Below are positions 18,334 through 25,754 of a stretch of DNA of 34,459 bases, in pieces. A program made the translations under genes and the position numbers. The stretch lies in the NCBI GenBank assembly GCA_020630495.1, contig JAHDBH010000028.1, positions 1 to 34,459 of the forward strand, in the 5' to 3' direction. Source of the stretch: Saprospiraceae bacterium (lineage in GTDB: Bacteria > Bacteroidota > Bacteroidia > Chitinophagales > Saprospiraceae). The stretch's first letter is position 1. Each line of letters begins with the position of its first letter. Under the pieces are notes generated by a model that worked only from the letters and a program-made list of their open reading frames with translations, did not search any database and was not told where the DNA came from.

Positions 18334-18867
18334 ATGTCTACAGTCGAATTTGATGTTAAGCTAAATCAGCTGTCCAGTTTGCTTCATTCCTTTGCCTACA
18401 ATCTCACTAAAAACGGTGAAGAAGCTAAGGATCTGTATCAAGAGACAGCCTTCAGAGCACTTACTAATCGTGATAAGTTTCGCCCAGGTACCAACTTCAA
18501 GGCGTGGCTCTTTACGATCATGAAGAATATCTTCATCAATAACTATCGTAAGAAGGTCAAAGCGAATACGCTCTTTGACTCGACTGACAATATGTATTAC
18601 CTCAACTCTGGCAGTGCGGTGATATCTAATAGTGCTGAGTCAGGCATCCTGATGAATGAGCTCAAGCAGATGCTATCAGACCTAGATGACAACATCCGCG
18701 TACCATTCCAGATGCACTACGAGGGATTTAAGTATCAGGAGATTGCAGATCATCTGAGTCTGCCCCTCGGTACGGTGAAGAGTAGAATCTTTTTTGCGCG
18801 TAAAGCGCTCAAAGAAAGCATCCGAGCACGCTATGGAGATGAGAATATCGCTCGCTACAGATCGTAG
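18334..18867 (+). CDS. ECF-type RNA polymerase sigma factor
   Basis: The 177-residue protein has region 2 (about 10-80, with AKDLYQETAFRAL and FKAWLFTIMKNIFINNYRK) and region 4 (about 115-170, with FQMHYEGFKYQEIADHLSLPLGTVKSRIFFARKAL), joined by a poorly conserved linker, and no other domain. It is the common stand-alone Bacteroidota ECF type. No anti-sigma factor gene is adjacent, so control may be transcriptional or by a distant partner. It is a single-gene unit bounded by its own candidate promoter and a strong intrinsic terminator. Its target regulon cannot be read from here. Confidence 0.93.
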   Translation: MSTVEFDVKLNQLSSLLHSFAYNLTKNGEEAKDLYQETAFRALTNRDKFRPGTNFKAWLFTIMKNIFINNYRKKVKANTLFDSTDNMYYLNSGSAVISNSAESGILMNELKQMLSDLDDNIRVPFQMHYEGFKYQEIADHLSLPLGTVKSRIFFARKALKESIRARYGDENIARYRS

Positions 18868-18896
18868 GAGTATATAATAAGCAATGCAGAAGCAGT

Positions 18897-18934
18897 GAGG
18901 CACATCGTCAAGTACGGTGTGCCTCTTTTTCTTT
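18897..18934 (+). terminator. Intrinsic terminator after the sigma factor gene
   Basis: A 12-base-pair stem (18897-18908 with 18914-18925, one G-U pair) has the five-base loop CAAGT and is followed by TTTTTCTTT. It lies 30 bases after the sigma factor stop and 15 bases before the mutY ATG. A GTG-started extension of mutY would run through it, which argues for the ATG at 18949 as the true mutY start. Confidence 0.88.
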
Positions 18935-18948
18935 GCACCTGTACTACG

Positions 18949-20067
18949 ATGACAGATAGGCAACTAAGACAGCGAGTCCTGAGCTGGTATGATGAGCACA
19001 AGGATGATTGGCCGTGGAATCTCACGGATGATCCCTATGCCATATGGCTGTCTGAGACGATCTTGCAGCAGACACGCATCGCTACAGGTCTGCTGTACTA
19101 TCAGAAATTTCTTGATAGATTTCCTACGCTTGCATCGCTTGCTGCTGCCACTGTGGATGATGTCCTGGCGGAGTGGCAAGGACTGGGATACTACAGCCGC
19201 GCTAGAAGACTCCACGCGGCGGCCCAGGTCATGATGGAGCAGCATGCTGGCAAGGTACCTGATACGCTGGATGCTCTGAGAGCGCTACCAGGTGTAGGAC
19301 CATACACGGCATCTGCAGTAGGGGCTTTTGCCTACGGCATAGCGTCTACTGCGATCGATGGAAACATCCACCGCGTACTATCAAGATATTTCTACGTGCA
19401 GGTAGACTTAGCCAAGGCTAAGGAGCGTAAAGCAATGCAAGACCTGGCGGATGAGATCATCAGTTCTGACAGACCAGGCGACTGGAACAGAGCTCTGATG
19501 AAGATAGGTAGTACGATATGCACGCCAAAAACTCCCCGATGCCACCATTGTCCGCTAGCTTCTAGATGTCAAGCCTATCTGCAGCAAGACGTCATGAAAT
19601 ATCCCCTGCCCAAGAAGAAAGTCAAGCTCCGCGAGCGCTGGTTTCACTATCTGTACGCTATGGATCACCAAGGTAGAGTGTATATCCAGCAGCGAGGAGC
19701 TGGCGATATATGGGAGGGCATGTATGAGCTGCCACTGATAGAAGCAACTGATAGCGAGTATACGCCTACGAGTCTTGAGGACTGGGAGTTATCTCATCTG
19801 GGCCGCTCAGAAGCTTACAGGCCACGGCTAAGCGGTAGGGATACTCGCGTACTTAGTCATCAGCGTCTGTACATCAGCTATTATGAGCTGACATGTGATG
19901 AAGACCTCAGGCCAGCCATGGCAGCTGATGTGGACATAGACTATGAGCAAGCATTCAAGCTACATAGCACAGAAAGTGGTGTGAGGGCCGTGTCTAGCAC
20001 GCATTTGGCTGACAAGCCCTTCCCTGTATCCCTGAGGCGATATATAGATCTACAGCAGGAGCAGTAG
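18949..20067 (+). CDS. mutY: A/G-specific adenine glycosylase MutY
   Basis: The 372-residue enzyme removes adenine mispaired with 8-oxoguanine. It has catalytic E36 (LSETILQQT), a helix-hairpin-helix (LPGVGPYTASAV), D137 (AIDGNIHRVLSR) and the 4Fe-4S ligands C191, C198, C201 and C207 in the normal C-x6-C-x2-C-x5-C spacing. A C-terminal NUDIX-like 8-oxoG recognition domain starts near residue 225 (RERWFHYLYAMDHQGRVYIQQR). The ATG at 18949 is preferred over a GTG at 18895, which lies within the terminator. The order mutY-ssb-gldE-gldD matches what I recall from other Bacteroidota. Confidence 0.95.
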   Translation: MTDRQLRQRVLSWYDEHKDDWPWNLTDDPYAIWLSETILQQTRIATGLLYYQKFLDRFPTLASLAAATVDDVLAEWQGLGYYSRARRLHAAAQVMMEQHAGKVPDTLDALRALPGVGPYTASAVGAFAYGIASTAIDGNIHRVLSRYFYVQVDLAKAKERKAMQDLADEIISSDRPGDWNRALMKIGSTICTPKTPRCHHCPLASRCQAYLQQDVMKYPLPKKKVKLRERWFHYLYAMDHQGRVYIQQRGAGDIWEGMYELPLIEATDSEYTPTSLEDWELSHLGRSEAYRPRLSGRDTRVLSHQRLYISYYELTCDEDLRPAMAADVDIDYEQAFKLHSTESGVRAVSSTHLADKPFPVSLRRYIDLQQEQ

Positions 20068-20089
20068 AAAAGCACCTATTTTTGACACG

Positions 20090-20440
20090 ATGATTAATAA
20101 AGTCATACTGATCGGAAACCTGGGCCAAGACCCAGAAGATAGGACACTACAAGACGGGACCAGCCTGGCGCGTTTTTCTGTGGCGACACATGAGAACTAT
20201 AAGGATAAGAATGACGAGTGGCAGCAGATCACCGAGTGGCACAATATTGTCTGCTGGCGAGCTACGGCAGAGAGAGTGCTCACTACTCTCAAGAAAGGCA
20301 CCATGATCTACCTAGAGGGTAAGCTTACAAGCAGTAGCTGGAAAGATGATAAGGGAGCGGACCGTCGCACTACTGAGGTAGAGATGCTGAGCTTCCGCGT
20401 GCTGCAGAGGCCTGATCAGATCCAATCACCAAGCCAGTAA
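20090..20440 (+). CDS. ssb: Single-stranded DNA-binding protein, short form without acidic tip
   Basis: The 116-residue product is an OB-fold SSB: MINKVILIGNLGQDPEDR, FSVATHENYKDKNDEW, WHNIVCWRATAERV, and KGTMIYLEGKLTSSSW with a closing strand. The ORF stops soon after the OB fold, at QRPDQIQSPSQ. The usual glycine/glutamine-rich tail and the acidic DDDIPF-type tip that recruits repair and replication proteins are absent. A TATTTTTG box (20077-20084) just before the ATG fits the -7 consensus but would leave almost no leader, so it is doubtful. It sits between mutY and gldE. Confidence 0.92.
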   Translation: MINKVILIGNLGQDPEDRTLQDGTSLARFSVATHENYKDKNDEWQQITEWHNIVCWRATAERVLTTLKKGTMIYLEGKLTSSSWKDDKGADRRTTEVEMLSFRVLQRPDQIQSPSQ

Positions 20441-20443
20441 TCC

Positions 20444-21856
20444 GTGGATACAGAACCTCCTCCCTCGGGCCAGAAACTCCTAGCCGCTAGCCTATTGCTA
20501 TTTCCCTGGATAGGCTGGGACGTGCCCATATCCATAGTCGTGCTTCTACTACTTCTGCTGTCTAGTGCCATGATCAGCGGTAGCGAGGTAGCATTTTTTT
20601 CGCTGTCCCAAAAGCAACTCATAGAGATCGCTGAGAATCAGGAGCGATGGTCTACGCGTGTGCTAGATCTCCTGCAGCATCCGCGCAATCTGCTCGCTAC
20701 CATCCTCGTAGCGAATAATCTGATCAATATCGCACTGGTCCTAGTCAGTGACTACATACTGCAAAAGACCGTAGGTATCACTGTCTGTCGCCAAGCCGCA
20801 CTGTGGCTTCAAGATTGGTTGCCAGCCCTTGTGGGTGACCCCGATGCCTGGGCTCGCGGGCTCAATTTTCTGGTGACCGTCATCCTTGTCACATTTTTGC
20901 TCGTTCTCTTTGGCGAGGTAGCTCCCAAGATCTACAGCAATACGCACAGCGTCAAGATGGCCAAGTACATGAGCGGTACGCTGGGCATCCTGAGCCGAGT
21001 ACTCTATCCTATCACGCGACTGATGGAGCGAGGTAGCTGGGTACTGGAGCGATCTATGCTGCAGACGGCAATCATGCCAGGCAAGCAGATGGCGGAGCTA
21101 GGCAAGGCTATCGAGCTCACCACTGATCAGGCAGATGCCAAGAGTATGCGCCAGCAAGACATCCTCAAGGGGCTCCTGGCCTTTAATGAAGTGACGATAA
21201 AGGAGGTCATGAAGTCTAGGATGGATATGGTGGCCCTTGATCTGGCCACTAGCTATGACGAGCTTCTGGAAGTCGTGCGTGAGAGCGGGTACAGTCGCAT
21301 CCCTGTCTATAGAGAAGAGCTAGACCAGATCGAGGGAATCCTCTATGTCAAGGATCTGATCAGCAAGCTCGATCGCGGTCCTGGGTATACATGGCAGAGT
21401 CAACTCCACACTGACGTACTCTATGCCCCTGAGTCTAAGAAGATCAGTGATCTCTTAGTCGACTTCCAGGAAAGCCGACGGCATATGGCTATAGTAGTGG
21501 ACGAATATGGCGGTACAGCAGGCCTAGTGACGCTCGAGGATGTGATAGAGGAAGTAGTAGGTGAGATCAAGGATGAGTTTGACTTACACCAAGAAGTAGA
21601 GTTTGAGAAAATCAATGATGAGAAGTACATCTTTGAAGGAAAGACACTGCTCAAGGATGTCTGCCGAGTAGTGGATATGGACGAGGAGCATTTTGAGCCT
21701 TACAGAGGCGATAGTGACTCCATTGCGGGCCTGTATCTAGAAGTGAATGGTCGCTTACCGCGAAAATATCAGGAGATGAACTTTGGCACCTTTAGCCTCA
21801 AGGCCATAGCGGTAAGTCGACGAAGGATAGAAAAAGTGATGATCACGCTAAAATGA
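20444..21856 (+). CDS. gldE: Gliding motility-associated protein GldE (CNNM/CorC-type)
   Basis: This 470-residue protein starts with GTG three bases after the ssb stop. It has a DUF21/CNNM membrane region with about four hydrophobic segments in residues 12-170 (SGSEVAFFSLSQKQL is typical), a CBS pair (about 240-360, with VVDEYGGTAGLVTLEDVIEEVVGEI) and a CorC/HlyC C-terminal domain (about 375-465). The architecture matches HlyC/CorC transporters. The GldE name rests on location upstream of gldD. In Flavobacterium, GldE overproduction helps GldD function and is linked to gliding and type IX secretion. Confidence 0.88.
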   Translation: MDTEPPPSGQKLLAASLLLFPWIGWDVPISIVVLLLLLLSSAMISGSEVAFFSLSQKQLIEIAENQERWSTRVLDLLQHPRNLLATILVANNLINIALVLVSDYILQKTVGITVCRQAALWLQDWLPALVGDPDAWARGLNFLVTVILVTFLLVLFGEVAPKIYSNTHSVKMAKYMSGTLGILSRVLYPITRLMERGSWVLERSMLQTAIMPGKQMAELGKAIELTTDQADAKSMRQQDILKGLLAFNEVTIKEVMKSRMDMVALDLATSYDELLEVVRESGYSRIPVYREELDQIEGILYVKDLISKLDRGPGYTWQSQLHTDVLYAPESKKISDLLVDFQESRRHMAIVVDEYGGTAGLVTLEDVIEEVVGEIKDEFDLHQEVEFEKINDEKYIFEGKTLLKDVCRVVDMDEEHFEPYRGDSDSIAGLYLEVNGRLPRKYQEMNFGTFSLKAIAVSRRRIEKVMITLK

Positions 21857-21907
21857 TTGACGCACGCAGGCGTTTTCATAATTTTTGATCGAAAGATCCC
21901 GAGCACC

Positions 21908-22501
21908 ATGAAAGCACTACTACGCTATATCATCTGCGGAACTCTGGCACTAGCTAGCTGTCAGAAGCCTAGTCCCATACCTCTCCCGCGCGCGTATCCA
22001 CGCATTGAGTTTCCCGACCGGAGCTATGATCGGATCTATCCTGAGTCCTGCCCGCTGAGTATGGAGATACCTAGTTATCTCGTGGTGAGTCGGAGGACAG
22101 AATCACTAGGCATACCTATAGAGAGCGACTGCTGGTACGATCTGCATAGTGAAGCGCTCAATGCCGATATTCACTGCAGCTACAGCAGAATCACGGATCG
22201 AGCAGACTACGAAAAGCGTGTGGACGATGCATTTGAGTTATCGAGAAAGCATGTGAAGCGCGCAGACTACATAGATGAGTTGGCATTTACTAATGAGTAC
22301 GGCGCCAGTGGTGTTCTCTTTCTGCTTGATGGCCCGTCCGCCACACCTGCGCAGTTCTTTGTATCAGATACGACGGATCACTTCTTCAGAGCTAGTCTAT
22401 ATCTCAATAGTCAGGTCAATCCTGATAGCACGGGGCCTGTCTACGAGTTTTTACTTGAAGATCTGGATAGGTTAATCGCTAGCTTTCGCTGGGAGGAGTA
22501 G
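21908..22501 (+). CDS. gldD: Gliding motility lipoprotein GldD
   Basis: The ATG at 21908 gives 197 residues with a lipoprotein signal (KALLRYIICGTLALASC; lipobox LASC). The mature part begins QKPSPIPLPRAYPRIEFPDRSY, the Pro/Tyr-rich opening expected of GldD. An earlier ATG at 21857 adds residues before the signal peptide and was rejected. GldD is an essential gliding and type IX secretion-associated envelope lipoprotein in Flavobacterium. It follows gldE by 51 bases. Its last 23 bases overlap the convergent trhO gene. Confidence 0.87.
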   Translation: MKALLRYIICGTLALASCQKPSPIPLPRAYPRIEFPDRSYDRIYPESCPLSMEIPSYLVVSRRTESLGIPIESDCWYDLHSEALNADIHCSYSRITDRADYEKRVDDAFELSRKHVKRADYIDELAFTNEYGASGVLFLLDGPSATPAQFFVSDTTDHFFRASLYLNSQVNPDSTGPVYEFLLEDLDRLIASFRWEE

Positions 22502-23558
22502 TACGATTGGTAGTGGAATCAAGTGCTTGCCCTGTGAGTGTGGAGTAGCGAGCGTGGGCATACTTCTGCCCATTGAATGTATGCTGACTGCGCTGCGCAG
22601 TCTGCTCCTCGGGATCCAGTTGATGATACTCTCGGCACAGCGTAGAACAACAGCTATCAAAGTGAGATGCGCAGGCGTCGCACTGTATAAACAGGAGGTG
22701 GCATGCATCATTAGCACAGTTAGTATGCTGATCACAGCGATCGCCGCACTGGTGACATACAGAGAGCACGTCTTCCGTGATTCTCTCGCCCAGCCTCTGG
22801 TCAAAGACAAAATTCTTCCCGACGAATCTATTCTCCAGATTCTCCTTCTTCACGGTGTGGGCATAGTTGATGATACCGCCGTCTAGCTGGTAGATATCTT
22901 CATGACCGAGACTCTTAAAATATGCGCTAGCTTTTTCGCAGCGTATGCCGCCTGTGCAGTACATGAGCACTTGCTTGGGCTTCTCCTCGGCGATGACATC
23001 AGCTATCAGCGGCAGCGACTCTCTGAAGGTGGAGACCGCGGGACGCAGGGCACCTTGAAAGTGGCCCACTTCACTCTCGTAGTGATTTCTCATATCTATG
23101 AGAAGCGTATCAGGATCTTTGGCTAGCTCATTAAACTCCCGTGCATCTACGTGCTTGCCTCGCTGAGAGAAGTCTATAGCTCGATCATCTAGACCATCTG
23201 CAACGATCTTGGTGCGCTTGCGTACGATGAGCTTGACAAAGGATAGATCATCAGACTCTACAGCGATATTGAGACGCATGTCTGCAAAATGCTTGTGCGA
23301 ATCCAGATACTCGCTCAGCTCAGAGAGTCGATGGCTAGGAATGGTGATCTGGCCATTGATTCCCTCCGTGGCGATATAGATCCTGCCCAGTACATCCAGA
23401 GTGTCTAGGCCATGGTAGAGTTCATCTCTCGCAGTATCTAGTGCATCGATGGACACGTACTTATAAAATGACAGCGTAGTCCGCTCTACCTGATGAGCAG
23501 TGAGTCTGTCTCGCAGGACCTCTTTGCTGTGGATATTATATAATCTTTTCTTGGGCAC
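22479..23558 (-). CDS. trhO: tRNA uridine(34) hydroxylase, rhodanese family
   Basis: The 359-residue protein matches the UPF0176/YceA family, renamed TrhO after oxygen-dependent 5-hydroxyuridine formation at tRNA position 34. It has an N-terminal acylphosphatase-like part, a rhodanese domain with the active-site loop YCTGGIRCEKASAYFKSLG (about residue 199), and a cysteine-rich C-terminal region (VCHQCGDRCDQHTNCANDAC onward) likely to bind zinc. The ATG at 23558 lies about 50 bases after a TAnnTTTG box. It converges with gldD, overlapping it by 23 bases. Confidence 0.92.
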   Translation of the reverse strand: MPKKRLYNIHSKEVLRDRLTAHQVERTTLSFYKYVSIDALDTARDELYHGLDTLDVLGRIYIATEGINGQITIPSHRLSELSEYLDSHKHFADMRLNIAVESDDLSFVKLIVRKRTKIVADGLDDRAIDFSQRGKHVDAREFNELAKDPDTLLIDMRNHYESEVGHFQGALRPAVSTFRESLPLIADVIAEEKPKQVLMYCTGGIRCEKASAYFKSLGHEDIYQLDGGIINYAHTVKKENLENRFVGKNFVFDQRLGERITEDVLSVCHQCGDRCDQHTNCANDACHLLFIQCDACASHFDSCCSTLCREYHQLDPEEQTAQRSQHTFNGQKYAHARYSTLTGQALDSTTNRTTPPSES

Positions 23559-23608
23559 GATAAGGCGGTAAAAAGCTGTTACTGAGGTATAAACCTAGCT
23601 GATCATTG

Positions 23609-23616
23609 CAAAATTA
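23609..23616 (-). promoter_or_regulatory. Candidate -7 promoter element of trhO
   Basis: On the minus strand this reads TAATTTTG, an exact TAnnTTTG match. The start of transcription would be near 23600, leaving about 40 bases of leader. No TTG was seen at the -33 distance. The ten-base word GTAATTTTGC around it recurs at the opposite promoter. Confidence 0.42.
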
Positions 23617-23731
23617 CGTAGGAACTGTGAGTGATGGTAGAGTAGGTGGACTAGGGTCAGAGAGAACTCTGCGAAAACTCGACCTGAGCGTAAATAGCAA
23701 ACCCAAGACTTAAATGAGTGAAGTAAAATCG

Positions 23732-23739
23732 TAATTTTG
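23732..23739 (+). promoter_or_regulatory. Candidate -7 promoter element of the dksA-like gene
   Basis: TAATTTTG matches TAnnTTTG and lies 35 bases before the ATG at 23774. It sits in the same ten-base word GTAATTTTGC (23731-23740) as the trhO box in mirror orientation. The 215-base gap between the genes also has a small hairpin (CAGAG-AGAA-CTCTG, near 23677) without a T-run. Confidence 0.42.
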
Positions 23740-23773
23740 CGGCACTATTCCAGAATAGCCTAATAACACACAC

Positions 23774-24142
23774 ATGCAACAAGTAAAGACACGATACAGC
23801 GACGAGGAACTCGCAGAATTTGATGCGATCATCAGCATCAAGCTTGATGAAGCGCAGAAGCAGCTCGACTATTGCTTAGCCGAGCTAAAGGCCTCAGCAG
23901 ACAATGATGATGCTAAGCTCAAGGGTCTGGATGATGGTGTGAGCGGTAGGGAGGTGGAGCGCCTCAGTGCTCTATCTTCTAGGCTACAAAAGCACATCCA
24001 ACACTTACAGAATGCACGGATCAGGATCCAAAACAAAGTGTATGGCGTATGCCGCGAGACGGGACAGCTGATATCTAAAGAACGCCTCAAGGTGGTGCCG
24101 CATGCTACTCTCAGCATAGCCGCCAAGCAAGGTAAGCGCTAG
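23774..24142 (+). CDS. DksA/TraR-family protein with degenerate zinc finger
   Basis: The 122-residue protein has the DksA plan: a long helical hairpin (about 10-85) and a C-terminal finger region (YGVCRETGQLISKERLKVVPHATLS). DksA proteins enter the RNA polymerase secondary channel and alter initiation with ppGpp. Only one of the four finger cysteines remains; the others read Tyr, His and Ser, so zinc is probably not bound, as in cysteine-poor DksA variants. The next gene, lspA, begins two bases after its stop, suggesting a dicistronic unit. Confidence 0.87.
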   Translation: MQQVKTRYSDEELAEFDAIISIKLDEAQKQLDYCLAELKASADNDDAKLKGLDDGVSGREVERLSALSSRLQKHIQHLQNARIRIQNKVYGVCRETGQLISKERLKVVPHATLSIAAKQGKR

Positions 24143-24144
24143 TC

Positions 24145-24786
24145 GTGAAAAAATCACATCTGGTCATACTCGTAGTCCTGGGAGTAGTCCTGATAGACCA
24201 GATTCTCAAGGTCTACATCAAGACGACATTTGCCTATGAGGAAGAGCACCTCATACTGGGCTTAGAGTGGGCTCGCCTCAAATTTATAGAGAATCCTGGC
24301 ATGGCCTTTGGGATGAATTTTGGAGGAGAGATAGGAAAATTGATCCTGAGCCTCTTTAGGATCCTTGCTGTAATACTTCTTGGATTTATTCTACGCAGCA
24401 TGGTTCGTGATGGAGTCCGCACGGGCGTGCTAGTCTGCTTCGCGCTGATACTAGCTGGCGCACTCGGCAATTCTATAGACGGAGCCATATACGGCCTGAT
24501 CTTCTCCGGGAGTTACCACGGCGTGGCCGAGATATTTCCAGAGGGCGGCGGATACGCTCCTTTTCTCAAAGGAAGAGTGGTAGATATGTTCTACTTTCCT
24601 ATGATAGACACCTACTTGCCAGATGGTATACCAGTGGTAGGCGGTAATCGCTTTCAGTTTTTCAGACCTATTTTCAATGTAGCAGATGTAGCCATCTCTA
24701 CAGGGGTCATAGCCCTGATAGTGCTGTACCGCTCTTTCTTCAAGAGTAGTCGAAGCAAGGACGCAGAAGTGCCTGCTAATCAGTAG
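24145..24786 (+). CDS. lspA: Lipoprotein signal peptidase LspA
   Basis: This 213-residue membrane aspartyl protease cleaves lipoprotein signal peptides after diacylglyceryl transfer. It starts with GTG. Motifs are VLIDQILKVYI (TM1), ENPGMAFGMNFGG, GALGNSIDG, and the catalytic aspartates D147 (GRVVDMFYF) and D181 (FNVADVAIS). It is about 50 residues longer than E. coli LspA owing to an insertion after IDGAIYG (about 115-145) and one between the catalytic motifs. It serves lipoproteins such as GldD and the one at 9915-10700. Its 3' end converges with an arsR-type gene six bases away. Confidence 0.95.
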   Translation: MKKSHLVILVVLGVVLIDQILKVYIKTTFAYEEEHLILGLEWARLKFIENPGMAFGMNFGGEIGKLILSLFRILAVILLGFILRSMVRDGVRTGVLVCFALILAGALGNSIDGAIYGLIFSGSYHGVAEIFPEGGGYAPFLKGRVVDMFYFPMIDTYLPDGIPVVGGNRFQFFRPIFNVADVAISTGVIALIVLYRSFFKSSRSKDAEVPANQ

Positions 24787-24792
24787 CTTAGT

Positions 24793-25122
24793 CTATGCCA
24801 TAGCGCGAGAGGAACTCTCGCTGGCAGCGAACTTGCTTACCGCTTTGCTTGCTTTTTCTAGACAGTCGTAGTTCAGCGAGTACTTCATGAACTTGCCATC
24901 CCTGGCCGCAGAGACTACTCCCGCCAGGCGGAGAATCTTGAGGTGCTGCGATGTGATAGACTGCTCTATCTTAAGCGTGTTGTAAATTTTATTGACCTGA
25001 ATCGCGTCATGCCGGTCAATAAATGCGATGATCCTCAGTCGGAGAGGATGGGCCAGCGCACGCATCAGCTCTGATGCATAGTCCAGCTGGTCGCTGTCAA
25101 ATGTAACCTTAGTCTTAGCCAT
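24793..25122 (-). CDS. ArsR-family transcriptional regulator (no metal-site cysteines), copy A
   Basis: The 109-residue protein is a winged-helix repressor. It has ALAHPLRLRIIAFIDRHD, then NKIYNTLKIEQSITSQHLKILRLAGVVSAARDG as the recognition helix and start of the wing. The ELCVCDL metal motif of ArsR/SmtB is replaced by VNKIYNT and no cysteine pair is available, so it probably senses something other than thiophilic metals. It resembles the neighbouring copy B in the DNA-binding region (EQS..SQHL.ILR.AGVV), suggesting duplication. Upstream lies a clear palindromic operator (25188-25205). Confidence 0.9.
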   Translation of the reverse strand: MAKTKVTFDSDQLDYASELMRALAHPLRLRIIAFIDRHDAIQVNKIYNTLKIEQSITSQHLKILRLAGVVSAARDGKFMKYSLNYDCLEKASKAVSKFAASESSSRAMA

Positions 25123-25166
25123 TTGTAGTTTTCGTTTCTTGTAGTAGTAGTTTTCCTTCGAGAAGG

Positions 25167-25220
25167 CAAATATGATAACTTTTTATAATATATCAGTTGA
25201 TATATGAAAAAAATATATCA
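25167..25220 (-). promoter_or_regulatory. ArsR-type operator and promoter
   Basis: A perfect 8-base inverted repeat ATATATCA-GT-TGATATAT lies at 25188-25205, and a further half-site ATATATCA at 25213-25220. On the minus strand, CATATTTG at 25174-25167 differs from TAnnTTTG at one base. The inverted repeat would overlap the -33 region, an ideal place for repression. Leader to the ATG at 25122 is about 35-40 bases. Binding by copy A, copy B or both is inferred from location. Confidence 0.62.
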
Positions 25221-25292
25221 TTTAATTTTACAAGTGAAAACAGTCAAGTGCCTGTAAACTAATGATTTAGGTCTTATTTGCTAGAAAAAACT

Positions 25293-25631
25293 TCAGCCAG
25301 CAAGGTCTTCAACCAATACTGCAATCTGGGAAAGTCGATCTCTATCGAGGCTGTAATAGATAAACTTTCCTTGCCTCTCAGTGATGACTACTCCAGCGCG
25401 ACGCAGTATAGCGAGATGCTGAGATGCTACGGATTGTTCTAGACGGAGCTTGATATAGATGTCTGTAACTGTCATCGTATCATTAGTCTCTAGAAGATCG
25501 ATGATCTTCTGACGTAGCTTGTGATTGACTGCTCGTAGTACGAGTACAGCCTTTCTTAAGTTGCCGTAGTCAAGGGGTAGATTAGCATCTCCTTTCTTTA
25601 CTACTACTGATTCGTTTTTGTTTTTTTTCAT
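25293..25631 (-). CDS. ArsR-family transcriptional regulator (no metal-site cysteines), copy B
   Basis: The ATG at 25631 gives 112 residues; a longer frame from 25712 has no support. After a lysine-rich start the winged helix reads AVNHKLRQKIIDLLETND, then DIYIKLRLEQSVASQHLAILRRAGVVITERQGKFIYYSL. It lacks the cysteine metal site, like copy A. The 170-base gap to copy A holds copy A's operator. No transporter or oxidoreductase target gene is beside the pair, so the regulated process is unknown. Confidence 0.9.
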   Translation of the reverse strand: MKKNKNESVVVKKGDANLPLDYGNLRKAVLVLRAVNHKLRQKIIDLLETNDTMTVTDIYIKLRLEQSVASQHLAILRRAGVVITERQGKFIYYSLDRDRLSQIAVLVEDLAG

Positions 25632-25754
25632 CTCGGTTGTGTTGCGTCGTGACAACAGCAATTTTGCAAAGACCGTACCAAAGTGAGGCTCAGTGCGGTG
25701 GAGACAGCACATAGAGTTGCTTGACTCATATGTAACTCTATGACTCTAATGGTC

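Noticed and set aside
18895-18948. GTG-started N-terminal extension of mutY
   Set aside because: These bases form a strong intrinsic terminator for the sigma factor gene; MutY aligns from the ATG at 18949.
22527-22886. Plus-strand open frame of 119 codons
   Set aside because: It is opposite the cysteine-rich end of trhO; the minus-strand frame is well conserved there.
24805-24821. Perfect seven-base hairpin GCGAGAG-GAA-CTCTCGC as a terminator between lspA and the ArsR gene
   Set aside because: It is inside the coding end of the ArsR gene and no T-run follows on either strand.
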